In this document: piece by piece, positions 43,187-53,469 of the stretch | Numbering within the stretch: position 1 is the stretch's first letter | How the letters are laid out: every line of letters starts with the position of its first letter | Made by a program: the position numbers and the translations under genes | Notes under the pieces: generated by a model | Told to the model about the DNA's origin: nothing | The model's input: the letters and a program-made list of their open reading frames with translations, nothing else | Databases searched by the model: none | NCBI RefSeq assembly: GCF_046348265.1 | Contig: NZ_JAXMEO010000005.1 | Direction: 5' to 3' (one strand) | DNA: 64,000 bases | DNA from: Pelomonas sp937871895 | GTDB lineage: Bacteria; Pseudomonadota; Gammaproteobacteria; Burkholderiales; Burkholderiaceae_C

Positions 43187-44883
43187 AGCGGCGCAGCCTG
43201 GGCCGTTTGGCCCTGGCCGCGCTGCCAGGTGCAGCGTCGGCCAAGGAGACAGCTCGCATGGACGCCCTGGCCGAAGACTTCATCGAACAGCTTTGGCAGA
43301 TCGACACCGAAGCCGCAGTCGCTGTCGGCCGCTTTGACTTCGCCGCCCGCCTGACCCTGCCCTCGGCCGAGCAGCGCGAGCGCCGCCGCCGTTTGCTCAA
43401 GGCCTGGCTGCCGCGCTTCGAAAGCCTGGCCCCAGCCACCCTCACGCCGCTGCAGCGCATGGACCGCGAGATCCTGCTGGCGCAGATCCGCAGCGACCTG
43501 TGGCAGCTGGACGAACTGCGCGAGTGGGCCTGGAACCCGGCGGCGCACAACCCGGCCTCGGCGCTCGACAAGATCCTGCACACCGACTGGGCGCCGATGC
43601 ACGAGCGCGTCAACGCGCTGCAGCAGCGCGCGCGTCAACTGCCCGCCTACTACCAGGCCGCGCGCCAGAGCCTCGCCGACGTCACGCGCGAGCACACCGC
43701 GCTCGCGTTGCAGCAACTGCCCGGCGTGCTCTCGGTGCTGGAGGAGGTCGAATCCGCCGCGCAGCAGGTGGGGCAGGGCGCCATCACCCAGCCCATCTGG
43801 AACGCCGCACGCGCGGCGGTGAGCGGCTACGAGGCCCACCTCAAGCGCCTGCTGCCCACGGCGCGGCGCAGCTTCCGGCTTGGGGCCGCGCTTTACGAGA
43901 CCAGGTTCCGGCACGACATCCAGTCCGCCCGCAGCGCGCGCGAGACCTACGAGCTGGCGCTACAGCGGCGCGAGGCCGTGCTGGCCAGCATGGCGCGTGA
44001 GGCCGATGTGCTGTGGCCGCGCCTCTTCGCCAGCGAGCCGCCGCCGCAAGACCGCTTCGCGCGCATTGGCCGCGTGATCGACCAGCTCTCCACCCGCCAC
44101 GTCGCGCGCGAGCGCTTTGTGGACGAGATCCGCGCCCAGATCCCGCAGTTAGAGGCCTGGGTGCGCGACAAGGATCTGCTCACCCTCGACCCCAGCAAGC
44201 CGCTCGTGGTCAGGGAGACGCCCGAGTACGGCCGCGGCGTGGCCGGCGCAGGCATCGAGGCGCCCGGCCCCTACCGCCCACAGGACGCCACCTACTACAA
44301 CGTCACCCCGCTGGACGACGCCCTCACGCCCGAACAGGCCGAGAGCGCGCTTCGCGAGTACAACCACTGGATCCTGCAGATCCTCAACATCCACGAGGCC
44401 ATCCCCGGCCACTACACCCAGCTCATCTACGCCAACCGCGCGACCAGCCGCGTGAAAGCCTTGTTTGGCAACGGCGCCATGGTGGAGGGCTGGGCCGTCT
44501 ACGCCGAGCGCATGATGGTCGAGAGCGGCTACGGCGACTCGCCCGAGATGCGGCTGATGGTTGGCAAGTGGCACCTGCGTTCAGTGACGAACACCGTCCT
44601 CGACTACAGCGTCCATGTGCTCGGCATGAAGCAGCCCGAGGCCCTGGACCTGCTGCAACGCCAGGCCTTCCAGACCGAGCAGGAGGCGCGCGAGAAGTGG
44701 CGCCGCGTGCAGCTTACGGCCGTGCAGCTGACCAGCTACTTCAGCGGCTATAGCGAGCTCATCGCGCTGCGCGAGCAATTGCAGGCGCGGCCCGGCTTTG
44801 CACTCAAGGCCTTCCACGAGCAGTTCCTCAGCTACGGCAGCGCGCCGGTGCGGCTGATTGCCGCTGAGATGCTGGGGCGCTGA
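43183..44883 (+). CDS. DUF885-family metallopeptidase-like protein
   Basis: 566 residues. Short hydrophobic N-terminus (LGRLALAALPGAASA), possibly a weak signal peptide. The DUF885 region ends with NIHEAIPGHYTQLIYA (HExxPGH, zinc-binding motif of this peptidase-like family), EGWAVYAERMM (the glutamate ligand region) and YFSGYSELIALREQLQAR. Helical throughout. Substrate unknown, probably a peptide. Coupled to gshB by an ATGA overlap, which could hint at a link to thiol peptides, but this is speculative. Confidence 0.85.
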   Translation: MKRRSLGRLALAALPGAASAKETARMDALAEDFIEQLWQIDTEAAVAVGRFDFAARLTLPSAEQRERRRRLLKAWLPRFESLAPATLTPLQRMDREILLAQIRSDLWQLDELREWAWNPAAHNPASALDKILHTDWAPMHERVNALQQRARQLPAYYQAARQSLADVTREHTALALQQLPGVLSVLEEVESAAQQVGQGAITQPIWNAARAAVSGYEAHLKRLLPTARRSFRLGAALYETRFRHDIQSARSARETYELALQRREAVLASMAREADVLWPRLFASEPPPQDRFARIGRVIDQLSTRHVARERFVDEIRAQIPQLEAWVRDKDLLTLDPSKPLVVRETPEYGRGVAGAGIEAPGPYRPQDATYYNVTPLDDALTPEQAESALREYNHWILQILNIHEAIPGHYTQLIYANRATSRVKALFGNGAMVEGWAVYAERMMVESGYGDSPEMRLMVGKWHLRSVTNTVLDYSVHVLGMKQPEALDLLQRQAFQTEQEAREKWRRVQLTAVQLTSYFSGYSELIALREQLQARPGFALKAFHEQFLSYGSAPVRLIAAEMLGR

Positions 44884-44894
44884 CTCAGCCGCGT

Positions 44895-45644
44895 TCAGCT
44901 CAGGCGCCGACGCGCCAGCCGCAAACCCACCAGGCCCAGGGCCAGCAGTGCGGCCGAGCCGGGCTCGGGCACGGGGGCGGTCTGGGTCAGCAGCACATCG
45001 CCAAAGTACTGGTCATAGATGCTGCGGCTGCCCGACTCACGCACCTGCAGCAACACCACGGGGGCGCTGGCCTGCAGCGTGACCCAGGTGCTGGCGGCGC
45101 CGCCGGCCGGCAGCGTCACGGTGGCACTGCCGATCAAGGCATGGCTGGCGTCGTAGGCCAGGAAGTCAAAGCTCGCGCCATTGGCGTTCACTTCGCTCAT
45201 CTTGGTGCCCATGCCGGTGGCGATGGACAGGCCAATGCGCGTGTAGCCATGGCCCAGGCTCAAGTCAAAGTCCTCGTAGCCATTGAGCGCCAGATCAGCC
45301 GCAGGGCCGCCGCCTGGGGCATCAAAGCCCGGCCCGTCCACCCAGTTGGCCAGCGAGATCGCGCCGCTGGCCTGGGTGACATTGCCGTCTGGCTGGGTGA
45401 GAGAGATCAGTGGCTGGTAGGTGTAAACACCGCCGGTGCCGGCCGCGAGCGGATAGCCGTAGGCGTCGGTCCAACTCATCTGGGGCAGCGTGGTGGCACT
45501 GTCGATAAAGCTTTGGCGCGCGCTGGCCAGGTCGGCGCTGGAGCTGGACGTGGCCGTGAGGCTGGCCTGAGCCGGCAGGCTGATGGCCAAGGCCGCCAGG
45601 TTGAGCGCCAGCGAGGTGAGTACAGGGACGGAGCGGCGTTTCAT
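44895..45644 (-). CDS. PEP-CTERM sorting domain protein
   Basis: 249 residues from the ATG at 45644. Signal peptide (LTSLALNLAALAISLPAQA), a beta-rich mature region without recognised domain, and a C-terminal PEP-CTERM tail: VPEPGSAALLALGLVGLRLARRR, that is the PEP motif, a hydrophobic segment and an Arg cluster. Such proteins are processed by exosortase (EpsH) and linked to exopolysaccharide-producing bacteria. No exosortase gene is in the window. Convergent with DUF885. Confidence 0.85.
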   Translation of the reverse strand: MKRRSVPVLTSLALNLAALAISLPAQASLTATSSSSADLASARQSFIDSATTLPQMSWTDAYGYPLAAGTGGVYTYQPLISLTQPDGNVTQASGAISLANWVDGPGFDAPGGGPAADLALNGYEDFDLSLGHGYTRIGLSIATGMGTKMSEVNANGASFDFLAYDASHALIGSATVTLPAGGAASTWVTLQASAPVVLLQVRESGSRSIYDQYFGDVLLTQTAPVPEPGSAALLALGLVGLRLARRRLS

Positions 45645-45798
45645 GCGCGGGACTCGAAGCAGTGGTTGCGATGGTTTACGCAGCCCGATCACGCGGCAAG
45701 GCTCAGGGTGGGGGGTTCATCCCCGCAGTCCGGGGGTAAATTCCTGCGCTCGGCAAACCCGCCGACCCCGTCACTCTCGCCCACAAGGCCCACCTCGC

Positions 45799-47955
45799 AT
45801 GAAGTACCCCCTGCTCAGCCTGCTGGCTGCATTGCCTCTGGCCGCCTCGGCCCAAGCCACCAGTCTGCTCCCGGCCTACCCGGCTACGGCAGTCAAGCCC
45901 GTCACTGACGTCTATCACGGCACCGCCGTCGTCGACCCCTTCCGCTGGATGGAGGACATGAAGTCCGACGCCTTCCAGGGCTGGCTCAAGACCCAATCCA
46001 GCTACGCGGCCGATGCGCTGGCCCGGCTGCCCGGGCGTGCGGCTTTGCGCGCACGGCTCGGCGAGCTGGCTGATGCCGGCGAGAGCACCGGCGACTACAC
46101 GCTCGAGGGCCAGCACTTCTTCTACATGAAGCGCGAGCCCGGCAAGAACCAGCCGGTGCTGTGGCTGCGCCAGGGCCTAGGCGGCACCGAGCGCGCCTTG
46201 CTCGACCCCAATGCCATCCCCGGCGAGCCCGGCAAGCACGCCATCGACTGGATGTCCGTCGCGCCTGGCGGCAAGCTGGTGGCGCTGGGCCTGTCCAAGG
46301 GCGGCAGCGAGAACAGCGTGCTGCGCGTGCTGGACGTGAGCAGCGGCAAGCTGCTCGCCGAGGCAATCGACCGCACCGGCCTCAACCAGTACGGCGTGGG
46401 CTGGCTGCCCGATGCCTCGGGCTTCTATTACAACCGCCACCCCGCCGGCGAGCGCTACAACAAGAGCGCCGTCTACCTGCACAAACTGGGGCAGGAAGCG
46501 GCCAAGGACGTGGCGCAGTTCGGCTGGGAGGTCAGCCCCAAGCTCAAGCTCGCGATTGAAGACCTGCCCTACCTGCACACCGCCAGCGCCTCGCACTTCG
46601 TGATGGCGCAGATGCTGCACGGCGACGCGGTGGACCGCTCGTTCTGGGTCGCGCCGCGCAACGGCATCCAGGGCGCCGCCACCAGCTGGCGCCGCATCGT
46701 CACCCCGGCGGACCGCGTGATCCGTGCGGCCCTCGTGGGCGACGTCGTCTACGCGATCAGCCAAAAGACCGCCTCGCGCCGCGAGCTGCTGCGCCTGGAC
46801 CTGCGCGACCCCAAGTCCAAGTTCAAGACCGTGCTGCCGGCCGGCGACAGCGTGCTGCAGACGCTCACCGTGGGCGACGACGCGGTCTACGTCAAGGCGC
46901 TCGACGCGGGCGTCAGCAAGCTCTGGCGCGTGGGCACCCAGGACGGCAAGGTCAGCAGCGTGCCCCTGCCTTTTGAAGGTACGTTGCGCGAGATCGAGCC
47001 GCTCAAGGGTGGCAAGGTCTTGCTGCTGATGTCGGGCTGGACGCAGCCGGCGCAGAGCGTGGTGGTGGACGTGCGCAGCGGCATGACGGAGACCGTCTCG
47101 GTGCAAAAGCCGCTGGCACTCGACACCACGCCCTTCAAGTCGCAGCGCGTGATGGTCAAGAGCCATGACGGCGTGCTGGTGCCGCTGTCCATCGTGTCGC
47201 GCAAGGACATGGTGGCCGACGGCCAACGCCCCACCATCCTCACTGGCTACGGCGCCTACGGCATCACCCGCGATCCCGAGTTCAGCGCGACGCGCCTGGC
47301 CTGGCTGGAGCGCGGCGGCGTGACGGCCACCTGCCACGTGCGCGGCGGCGGCGAGCTGGGCGAGGAATGGCACCAGGGCGCCCACATCCTGAACAAGCAG
47401 AACACGGTGTCGGACTTCATCGCCTGCGCCGAGTATTTGATTGCCCAGAAGATCACCAGCCCCAAGACCTTGGCCGGCACCGGCGGCAGTGCGGGCGGCA
47501 TCACCATCGGCGGCACCATCACCCAGCGGCCCGACCTGCTGGCGGCGGCGCAAAGCGCGGTCGGCCTCTCGGACATGCTGCGCATGGAGACCACGCCCAA
47601 CGGCCCGCCCAACATCCACGAGTTCGGCACCGTGACCAACCCCGAGCATTTCAAGGCCATGCACGCCATCAGCCCCTACCACCGCGTGCAGGACGGCAAG
47701 GCCTACCCGGCCGTGATCGTCACCACCGGCGCCAACGACCCGCGCGTCGAGGCCTGGTTGCCGGGCAAGTTCGCGGCGCGCTTGCAGGCTGCCAACCCCG
47801 AGAGCTATCGCAGCCGCCCCGTGCTGCTGCGCGTGGACTTTGAGGCCGGCCATGGCATGGGCTCCAGCGTGGCCCAGCGCCTCGATGAAACGGCCGATGT
47901 CTGGAGCTTCTTCCTCTGGCAATTTGGCGACGCTGCCTTCCAACCGAAAAACTGA
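45799..47955 (+). CDS. Exported prolyl oligopeptidase (S9A) family protein
   Basis: 718 residues from the ATG at 45799, with a signal peptide (LLSLLAALPLAASA). Beta-propeller domain begins at DPFRWMEDMKSD and runs to about residue 450. The catalytic alpha/beta-hydrolase domain has HVRGGGELGEEWHQ, GTGGSAGGI (nucleophile Ser near 563), TTGANDPRVEAW (Asp) and EAGHGMGSS (His). It cuts short peptides after proline and should act in the periplasm. Family length is about 700, so it is complete. Confidence 0.93.
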   Translation: MKYPLLSLLAALPLAASAQATSLLPAYPATAVKPVTDVYHGTAVVDPFRWMEDMKSDAFQGWLKTQSSYAADALARLPGRAALRARLGELADAGESTGDYTLEGQHFFYMKREPGKNQPVLWLRQGLGGTERALLDPNAIPGEPGKHAIDWMSVAPGGKLVALGLSKGGSENSVLRVLDVSSGKLLAEAIDRTGLNQYGVGWLPDASGFYYNRHPAGERYNKSAVYLHKLGQEAAKDVAQFGWEVSPKLKLAIEDLPYLHTASASHFVMAQMLHGDAVDRSFWVAPRNGIQGAATSWRRIVTPADRVIRAALVGDVVYAISQKTASRRELLRLDLRDPKSKFKTVLPAGDSVLQTLTVGDDAVYVKALDAGVSKLWRVGTQDGKVSSVPLPFEGTLREIEPLKGGKVLLLMSGWTQPAQSVVVDVRSGMTETVSVQKPLALDTTPFKSQRVMVKSHDGVLVPLSIVSRKDMVADGQRPTILTGYGAYGITRDPEFSATRLAWLERGGVTATCHVRGGGELGEEWHQGAHILNKQNTVSDFIACAEYLIAQKITSPKTLAGTGGSAGGITIGGTITQRPDLLAAAQSAVGLSDMLRMETTPNGPPNIHEFGTVTNPEHFKAMHAISPYHRVQDGKAYPAVIVTTGANDPRVEAWLPGKFAARLQAANPESYRSRPVLLRVDFEAGHGMGSSVAQRLDETADVWSFFLWQFGDAAFQPKN

Positions 47956-47966
47956 AAGTTGACCCG

Positions 47967-49073
<1,107 letters not shown>

Positions 49074-49082
49074 GGAGGCCCC

Positions 49083-49442
49083 ATGGCGCCCTACCTGCTC
49101 AATGCCTTCCCGGTCTTCACCGTGAGTGACCTGGCCCAGGCGCTGCACTTCTACCGAGACCAGCTCGGCTTCATCGTGCACTGGCAGTGGGGCAGCCCGG
49201 CCGTGCGCGCGGGCGTGATGCGCGATGGCATCGAGCTGCATCTGCACGTGGCCGAGGCCGACGAGACGCCGGGCGGTGGCGCCATCTACGTGCACATGAC
49301 TGGCATTGAGGCCTACTACGCGCAGTGCCAGGAGGCCGGCACCTTGATGACGCGCCCGCTCGAAACCCGGCCTTGGGGCGTGGTGGACTTCGCCGTGCGG
49401 GACCCTGACGGCAACCGCATCGGCTTCGCGCAGCGCCTGTGA
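49083..49442 (+). CDS. VOC-superfamily (glyoxalase/bleomycin-resistance-like) protein
   Basis: 119 residues, a single pair of beta-alpha-beta-beta-beta modules: FPVFTVSDLAQALHFYRDQLGF, GIELHLHVAEAD (metal-ligand type His) and TRPWGVVDFAVRDPDGNRIGFAQ. It resembles bleomycin-binding/glyoxalase-type proteins. Substrate unknown; co-transcription with frmA (9-bp gap, AAGGAGG upstream) suggests a role in detoxification. Confidence 0.85.
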   Translation: MAPYLLNAFPVFTVSDLAQALHFYRDQLGFIVHWQWGSPAVRAGVMRDGIELHLHVAEADETPGGGAIYVHMTGIEAYYAQCQEAGTLMTRPLETRPWGVVDFAVRDPDGNRIGFAQRL

Positions 49443-49515
49443 GTGCTTCGCGTCAACCACCCCGCGCTCTGCCGCGCTAAGCAGCGCCCACCCGTCACTC
49501 TTTCGGAGCCCCGCC

Positions 49516-49947
49516 ATGCGCCGTCTTGCCTTTGTTCTCTGCAGTCTCAGCCTGGCCTGCGCCGTGCAGGCGGAGTCGATCGCTTCGTCCGCCTCCAGCG
49601 CCGCCTCGGCCTCGCTCGGCAGCCTCTCCACCTCGCTGCACAGCATCAGCCACAGTTCTGATGGCGGTGGCCAGCGCGCGCAAGGCCGCTACCGCGTCAC
49701 CGATGTGGCTGAAGCCGGCGCGGGCCGCGTGACGCTCAAGCTCGCCCCGGCGGCCGAAGGTGGCGAGGCCTTTGCGCTGACCCTGCCCGTGGCGGCCCTG
49801 GCGCCCCGCGCGCTCTTGGTGGGAGACGCGGTGCAGGCCACGGCCAAGCCCTACGGCATCGAGTTCGCGTACGCCGACAACCGCCAGGCCTTCTTCCTGG
49901 CGCTGGACGACACCTGGCATCAGGAGCTGGCGGCCAAGCCGCTGTGA
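49516..49947 (+). CDS. Hypothetical exported protein paired with DUF2145
   Basis: 143 residues with a signal peptide (LAFVLCSLSLACAVQA). A Ser/Ala-rich stretch (IASSASSAASASLGSLSTSLHS) precedes a small beta domain (YRVTDVAEAGAGRVTLKLAPAAEGGEAFALTLPVAALAP...LLVGDAVQATAKPYGIEFAY). No function is known. Its stop overlaps the GTG of the DUF2145 gene, a recurring pairing that suggests a joint envelope role. Confidence 0.75.
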   Translation: MRRLAFVLCSLSLACAVQAESIASSASSAASASLGSLSTSLHSISHSSDGGGQRAQGRYRVTDVAEAGAGRVTLKLAPAAEGGEAFALTLPVAALAPRALLVGDAVQATAKPYGIEFAYADNRQAFFLALDDTWHQELAAKPL

Positions 49948-50825
49948 CGCGCTGGCTCGTCGCGGCGCTGCTGGCCGTCACGGTGATCGGTGCGCAGGCC
50001 GGCGTGCTGCGCACCTGTGACGCCCCGCCGCGCAGCAGCCCCGCCGAGCAGGACCGGCTGCTGCAACTGGCCGCCGTCATCAGGGCCCGGCTGGCGCAAA
50101 GCCCGGCGGCGGCGGCCCTCGTCGCCCGCACCGGTACCGACCTCTCGCGCCTCGGCCTGCGCTACTCGCACGCCGGCATCGCGCTGCGCGAGGGCCTTGG
50201 CAGCCCCTGGGCCGTGCGCCAGCTCTTCTATGCCTGCGAGGCCAGCGAGGGCCGGCTCTTTGACCAAGGCCTCGCGGGCTTTGTGCTCGGTGCGGACGAC
50301 GTGCAAACCGCCTTTGTGAGCGTGCTGCTGCTGCCACCCGAAGCCGGCGAACCCCTGGCCCGCGCCACGCTGGACCGAGACCTCGCGCTGCAACTGCTGG
50401 AGAGCCGCTACAGCGCCAATGCCTATGCCTTCAGCACCCGCTACCAGAACTGCAACCAATGGGTGGCCGAGCTGCTGGCTGCGAGCTTGAGTGGAACGCG
50501 GGACCGCAGCGCGGCGCAGGCCTGGCTGCGCGAGGCCGGCTATGCGCCCGAGCCCGTGCGTGTCGATTCAGCCTGGGTCTGGCTCGCGGGCCACTTCGTG
50601 CCGCACCTGCACTTTGACGACCACCCGTCCGAGGCCGTGGCGCAGCGCCTCATTCAAACGAGCCTGCCCGACCGACTCGAGGCCTTTGTGCTCGCACGCT
50701 GGCCTCAGGCGCAGCGACTGGAGTTCTGCCTCGGGCCCGAGGGCGTGGTGACGCGCGAAGGCGGCGCGCCGCTGGGCGCTGAGTGCCGCGCCGCGCCTGG
50801 CGATCAGCTCACGCCGGGATCGTGA
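49944..50825 (+). CDS. DUF2145-family exported protein
   Basis: 293 residues starting at GTG in a GTGA overlap, with a signal peptide (LVAALLAVTVIGAQA). Conserved DUF2145 parts: YSHAGIALREGLGSPWAVRQLFYAC, FVLGADDVQTAFVSVLLLPPE, YSANAYAFSTRYQNCNQWVAELLA and GHFVPHLHFDDHPS. The His in YSHAG and the Cys in YQNCNQW resemble an NlpC/P60-like His/Cys arrangement, which would fit a cysteine hydrolase, but this is only a resemblance. Overlaps the convergent GST gene by 17 bp. Confidence 0.82.
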   Translation: MTRWLVAALLAVTVIGAQAGVLRTCDAPPRSSPAEQDRLLQLAAVIRARLAQSPAAAALVARTGTDLSRLGLRYSHAGIALREGLGSPWAVRQLFYACEASEGRLFDQGLAGFVLGADDVQTAFVSVLLLPPEAGEPLARATLDRDLALQLLESRYSANAYAFSTRYQNCNQWVAELLAASLSGTRDRSAAQAWLREAGYAPEPVRVDSAWVWLAGHFVPHLHFDDHPSEAVAQRLIQTSLPDRLEAFVLARWPQAQRLEFCLGPEGVVTREGGAPLGAECRAAPGDQLTPGS

Positions 50826-51501
50826 GTCCGCGCTGCACGGCCGGCCGTGCGAGGAAGGCCTCCAACACCCGCGCCACATTCGCAAAGTCAGCAAAGCCCA
50901 CCAGCTCGCCCGCGCCGTAAAAGCCGACGAGGTTGCGCACCCACGGGAAGGTCGCGATGTCGGCCACCGTGTAGTCCTCGCCCATGATCCAGGCCTTGCC
51001 GGCAAGGTGCTTGTCCAGCACGGCCAGCAGGCGGCGCGACTCGGCCACGTAGCGGTCGCGTGGGCGTTTGTCCTGGTACTCGCGGCCCGCGAACTTGTGG
51101 AAGAAACCCAGCTGCCCAAACATCGGCCCCACGCCGCCCATCTGGAACATCAACCATTGCAGGGTCTCGTAGCGGCGCGCGGGGTCGGCCGGCAAGAGCT
51201 GCCCGGTCTTCTCGGCCAGGTACCAGAGGATGGCGCCCGACTCGAACAGCGGCAGCGGCTTGCCGCCGGGTCCGTTCGGGTCGATCACCGCCGGGATCTT
51301 GTTGTTGGGGTTCAGCGCCAGGAACTCGGGGCTGAGCTGGTCGTTCGTGTCAAAGCTGACGCGGTGCGCCTCGTAGGGCAGCTGCAACTCCTCAAGGGCG
51401 ATCGACACCTTCACGCCATTGGGCGTGGGCAGCGAGTAGAGCTGCAGACGATCAGGGTGCCGCGCGGGCCACTTGGCTTGGATGGGATGAGGTGCTTGCA
51501 T
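50809..51501 (-). CDS. Glutathione S-transferase family protein
   Basis: About 230 residues. N-terminal thioredoxin-like domain: LQLYSLPTPNGVKVSIALEEL with the Asn-Gly-Lys site of YghU/Ure2-like GSTs, LNPNNKIPAVIDP and LFESGAILWYLAEKTG (glutathione-binding Glu-Ser). C-terminal helical domain: WIMGEDYTVADIATFPWVRNL. Relatives act as disulfide-bond reductases or peroxidases using glutathione. A start at 51510 would add three residues. Confidence 0.9.
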   Translation of the reverse strand: MQAPHPIQAKWPARHPDRLQLYSLPTPNGVKVSIALEELQLPYEAHRVSFDTNDQLSPEFLALNPNNKIPAVIDPNGPGGKPLPLFESGAILWYLAEKTGQLLPADPARRYETLQWLMFQMGGVGPMFGQLGFFHKFAGREYQDKRPRDRYVAESRRLLAVLDKHLAGKAWIMGEDYTVADIATFPWVRNLVGFYGAGELVGFADFANVARVLEAFLARPAVQRGLTIPA

Positions 51502-51533
51502 GGCCCGCATTCTGGCCAGAGGACAATGCCCCC

Positions 51534-52445
51534 ATGCGCCCTGCTGCTACGCCGGCCCGCTCGCGGCTCGCCATTTACCTCGACCTGATCCGCTGGAACC
51601 GCCCGGCCGGCTGGCTGCTGCTGCTGTGGCCCACGCTGTCGGCGCTGTGGATCGCGTCGGACGGCCGGCCCGGCTGGCACCTGGTGCTGGTCTTCACGCT
51701 CGGCACCATCCTCATGCGCTCGGCCGGCTGCTGCGCCAATGACGTGGCCGACCGCGACTTCGACCGCCACGTGCGCCGCACCGCGCAGCGCCCGGTCACC
51801 AGCGGCGAGCTGTCGGTGCGGGAGGCCCTGCTGGTGGGCGCGGCCCTGGCCCTGCTGGCGTTTGTGCTGGTGCTCACCACCAACCCGCCCACCATCGCGC
51901 TGAGCTTCTTCGCGCTCGGCGTGGCGCTGGCCTACCCGTTTGCCAAGCGCGTGTTTGCGATGCCGCAGGCGGTGCTGGGCGTGGCCTTCTCCTTCGGCAT
52001 CCCCATGGCCTTCACGGCTGCTTTGGGCGGCTCGGACTGGCGGCTCTCGACCCTGCTGGCCGCACTGCCGCCGGTGGCCTGGGGCCTCTTCGCGGCCAAC
52101 CTCTTCTGGGTGCTGGCCTATGACACCGAGTACGCCATGGTCGACCGCGAGGACGACCTGCGCATCGGCATCAAGACCTCGGCCATCACCCTCGGCAAGT
52201 GGGACGTGGCCGGCGTGATGGCCTTCTACTGCGTCTACATCTACAGCTGGACGCTGCTCGGCATCCGCGTCGGGCTGGGCGGCTGGTTCCTGCTCGGCAT
52301 GGCCGCCGCCACCGCGCAGGCCGTGTGGCACTACAGCTTGATCCGCAACCGCCGCCGCGAGGAGTGCTTCAAGGCCTTCCGGCAGAACCACTGGCTGGGG
52401 TTCGCGGTATTTGCGGGCACGGTGGTGGACCTGGCGCTGCGCTAA
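51534..52445 (+). CDS. ubiA: 4-hydroxybenzoate polyprenyltransferase
   Basis: 303 residues from the ATG at 51534, with eight to nine membrane segments. The two Asp-rich motifs of UbiA, NDVADRDFDRHVRRT and DTEYAMVDREDDLRIGIKT, bind the polyprenyl diphosphate through Mg2+. It attaches the isoprenoid tail to 4-hydroxybenzoate in ubiquinone synthesis at the inner membrane. ubiC, which makes 4-hydroxybenzoate, is 3 kb downstream on the other strand. Confidence 0.95.
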   Translation: MRPAATPARSRLAIYLDLIRWNRPAGWLLLLWPTLSALWIASDGRPGWHLVLVFTLGTILMRSAGCCANDVADRDFDRHVRRTAQRPVTSGELSVREALLVGAALALLAFVLVLTTNPPTIALSFFALGVALAYPFAKRVFAMPQAVLGVAFSFGIPMAFTAALGGSDWRLSTLLAALPPVAWGLFAANLFWVLAYDTEYAMVDREDDLRIGIKTSAITLGKWDVAGVMAFYCVYIYSWTLLGIRVGLGGWFLLGMAAATAQAVWHYSLIRNRRREECFKAFRQNHWLGFAVFAGTVVDLALR

Positions 52446-52455
52446 ACCGCGTGCT

Positions 52456-53469
52456 TCACTCGAAGGGGTAACGCACCCCGATCTGGCGCCGGATTTCGTC
52501 CATGCATTGCAGCAGCGCGAGGCTCTCGCGGTGCGGCATGCGGGGGCTCTCCAGCAGGCCGGCGCGGATGCAGGCTTGGGCTTCAAGAATCTCGCCCTCG
52601 AAGCCGTTGACCTGGTGTGGTGCGTGCACGCGCTCGGGCTCGACGTTGCGGCGCAGCAGCTCGACGCGTTCGGCCATGTGGAACCAGTCCGGCATGCGGA
52701 TGGCAGCGCCGGTGCCGAAGATCTCGGCACTGCAGGCCGACACGGCGTCGAAGCCGCAGCGGAACTGCGAGACGAAGCCGCCTTTGAAGCGCATGGTCAC
52801 GCTGACCCCCGCGTCCACGCCGGTGGGCGCAAGGCGGCCTTGCGCGTGCAGATCTTCGAGGGCCGGGCATTCGCCGTAGGCCTGTTCCAGCACCCAGCGG
52901 GTGACGGCGAGGTTGTAGATGCCGATGTCCAGCAGCGCACCGCCGGCGAGTAGTGGGTTCCACAGCCGGGTCTCCAGCGCGTCCGGGTCGCCAGGGAAGC
53001 TGAAGTTGGACTGCATGCCGCGCAGCGTGCCGAGTCGGCCCTCGCGCAGCCAGCCGGCCATCACGTCGTAGGCGGGCAGGAAGCGCGTCCACAGCGCCTC
53101 CATCAAGAAGACGCCGCGCGCACGGGCCAGCTCGATCAGCGGCTTCGCCTGCGCGAGTGTGGGCACCAGCGGCTTCTCGCACAGCACAGGCTTGCCGGCC
53201 TCCAGCGCGGCGCGCACGTACTCGCCGTGCTGGGCGTGCGGCGTGGCGATGTAGACGCCGTCGAGCAGCGGGTCGGCCAGGAAGGCGGCGAGGTCCGTCG
53301 CGATGCGGCCGCCAAACTCGGCCGCAAAGGCCTGCGCGCGCTGGGGGCTGCGGCCGTAGATGCTGTGCAGCTGTGCACCGGGCACACCTTTGAAGGCGCC
53401 AGCAAAGCGGCGCGCGATGTTGCCGGGGCCGATGACGCCCCAGCGGAAAGGAGTGGAATCAAGCCGCAT
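52456..53469 (-). CDS. Gfo/Idh/MocA-family oxidoreductase
   Basis: 337 residues. Rossmann NAD(P) site FRWGVIGPGNIARRFAGAF, then VYIATPHAQHGEYVRAALEAGKPVLCEKPLV with the EKP signature Lys, and GGALLDIGIYNLAVTRWVL in the C-terminal domain. Substrate unknown, likely a sugar or dihydrodiol-like compound. It overlaps the end of the HPP/CBS gene by 11 bp, so the two are co-transcribed. Confidence 0.9.
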   Translation of the reverse strand: MRLDSTPFRWGVIGPGNIARRFAGAFKGVPGAQLHSIYGRSPQRAQAFAAEFGGRIATDLAAFLADPLLDGVYIATPHAQHGEYVRAALEAGKPVLCEKPLVPTLAQAKPLIELARARGVFLMEALWTRFLPAYDVMAGWLREGRLGTLRGMQSNFSFPGDPDALETRLWNPLLAGGALLDIGIYNLAVTRWVLEQAYGECPALEDLHAQGRLAPTGVDAGVSVTMRFKGGFVSQFRCGFDAVSACSAEIFGTGAAIRMPDWFHMAERVELLRRNVEPERVHAPHQVNGFEGEILEAQACIRAGLLESPRMPHRESLALLQCMDEIRRQIGVRYPFE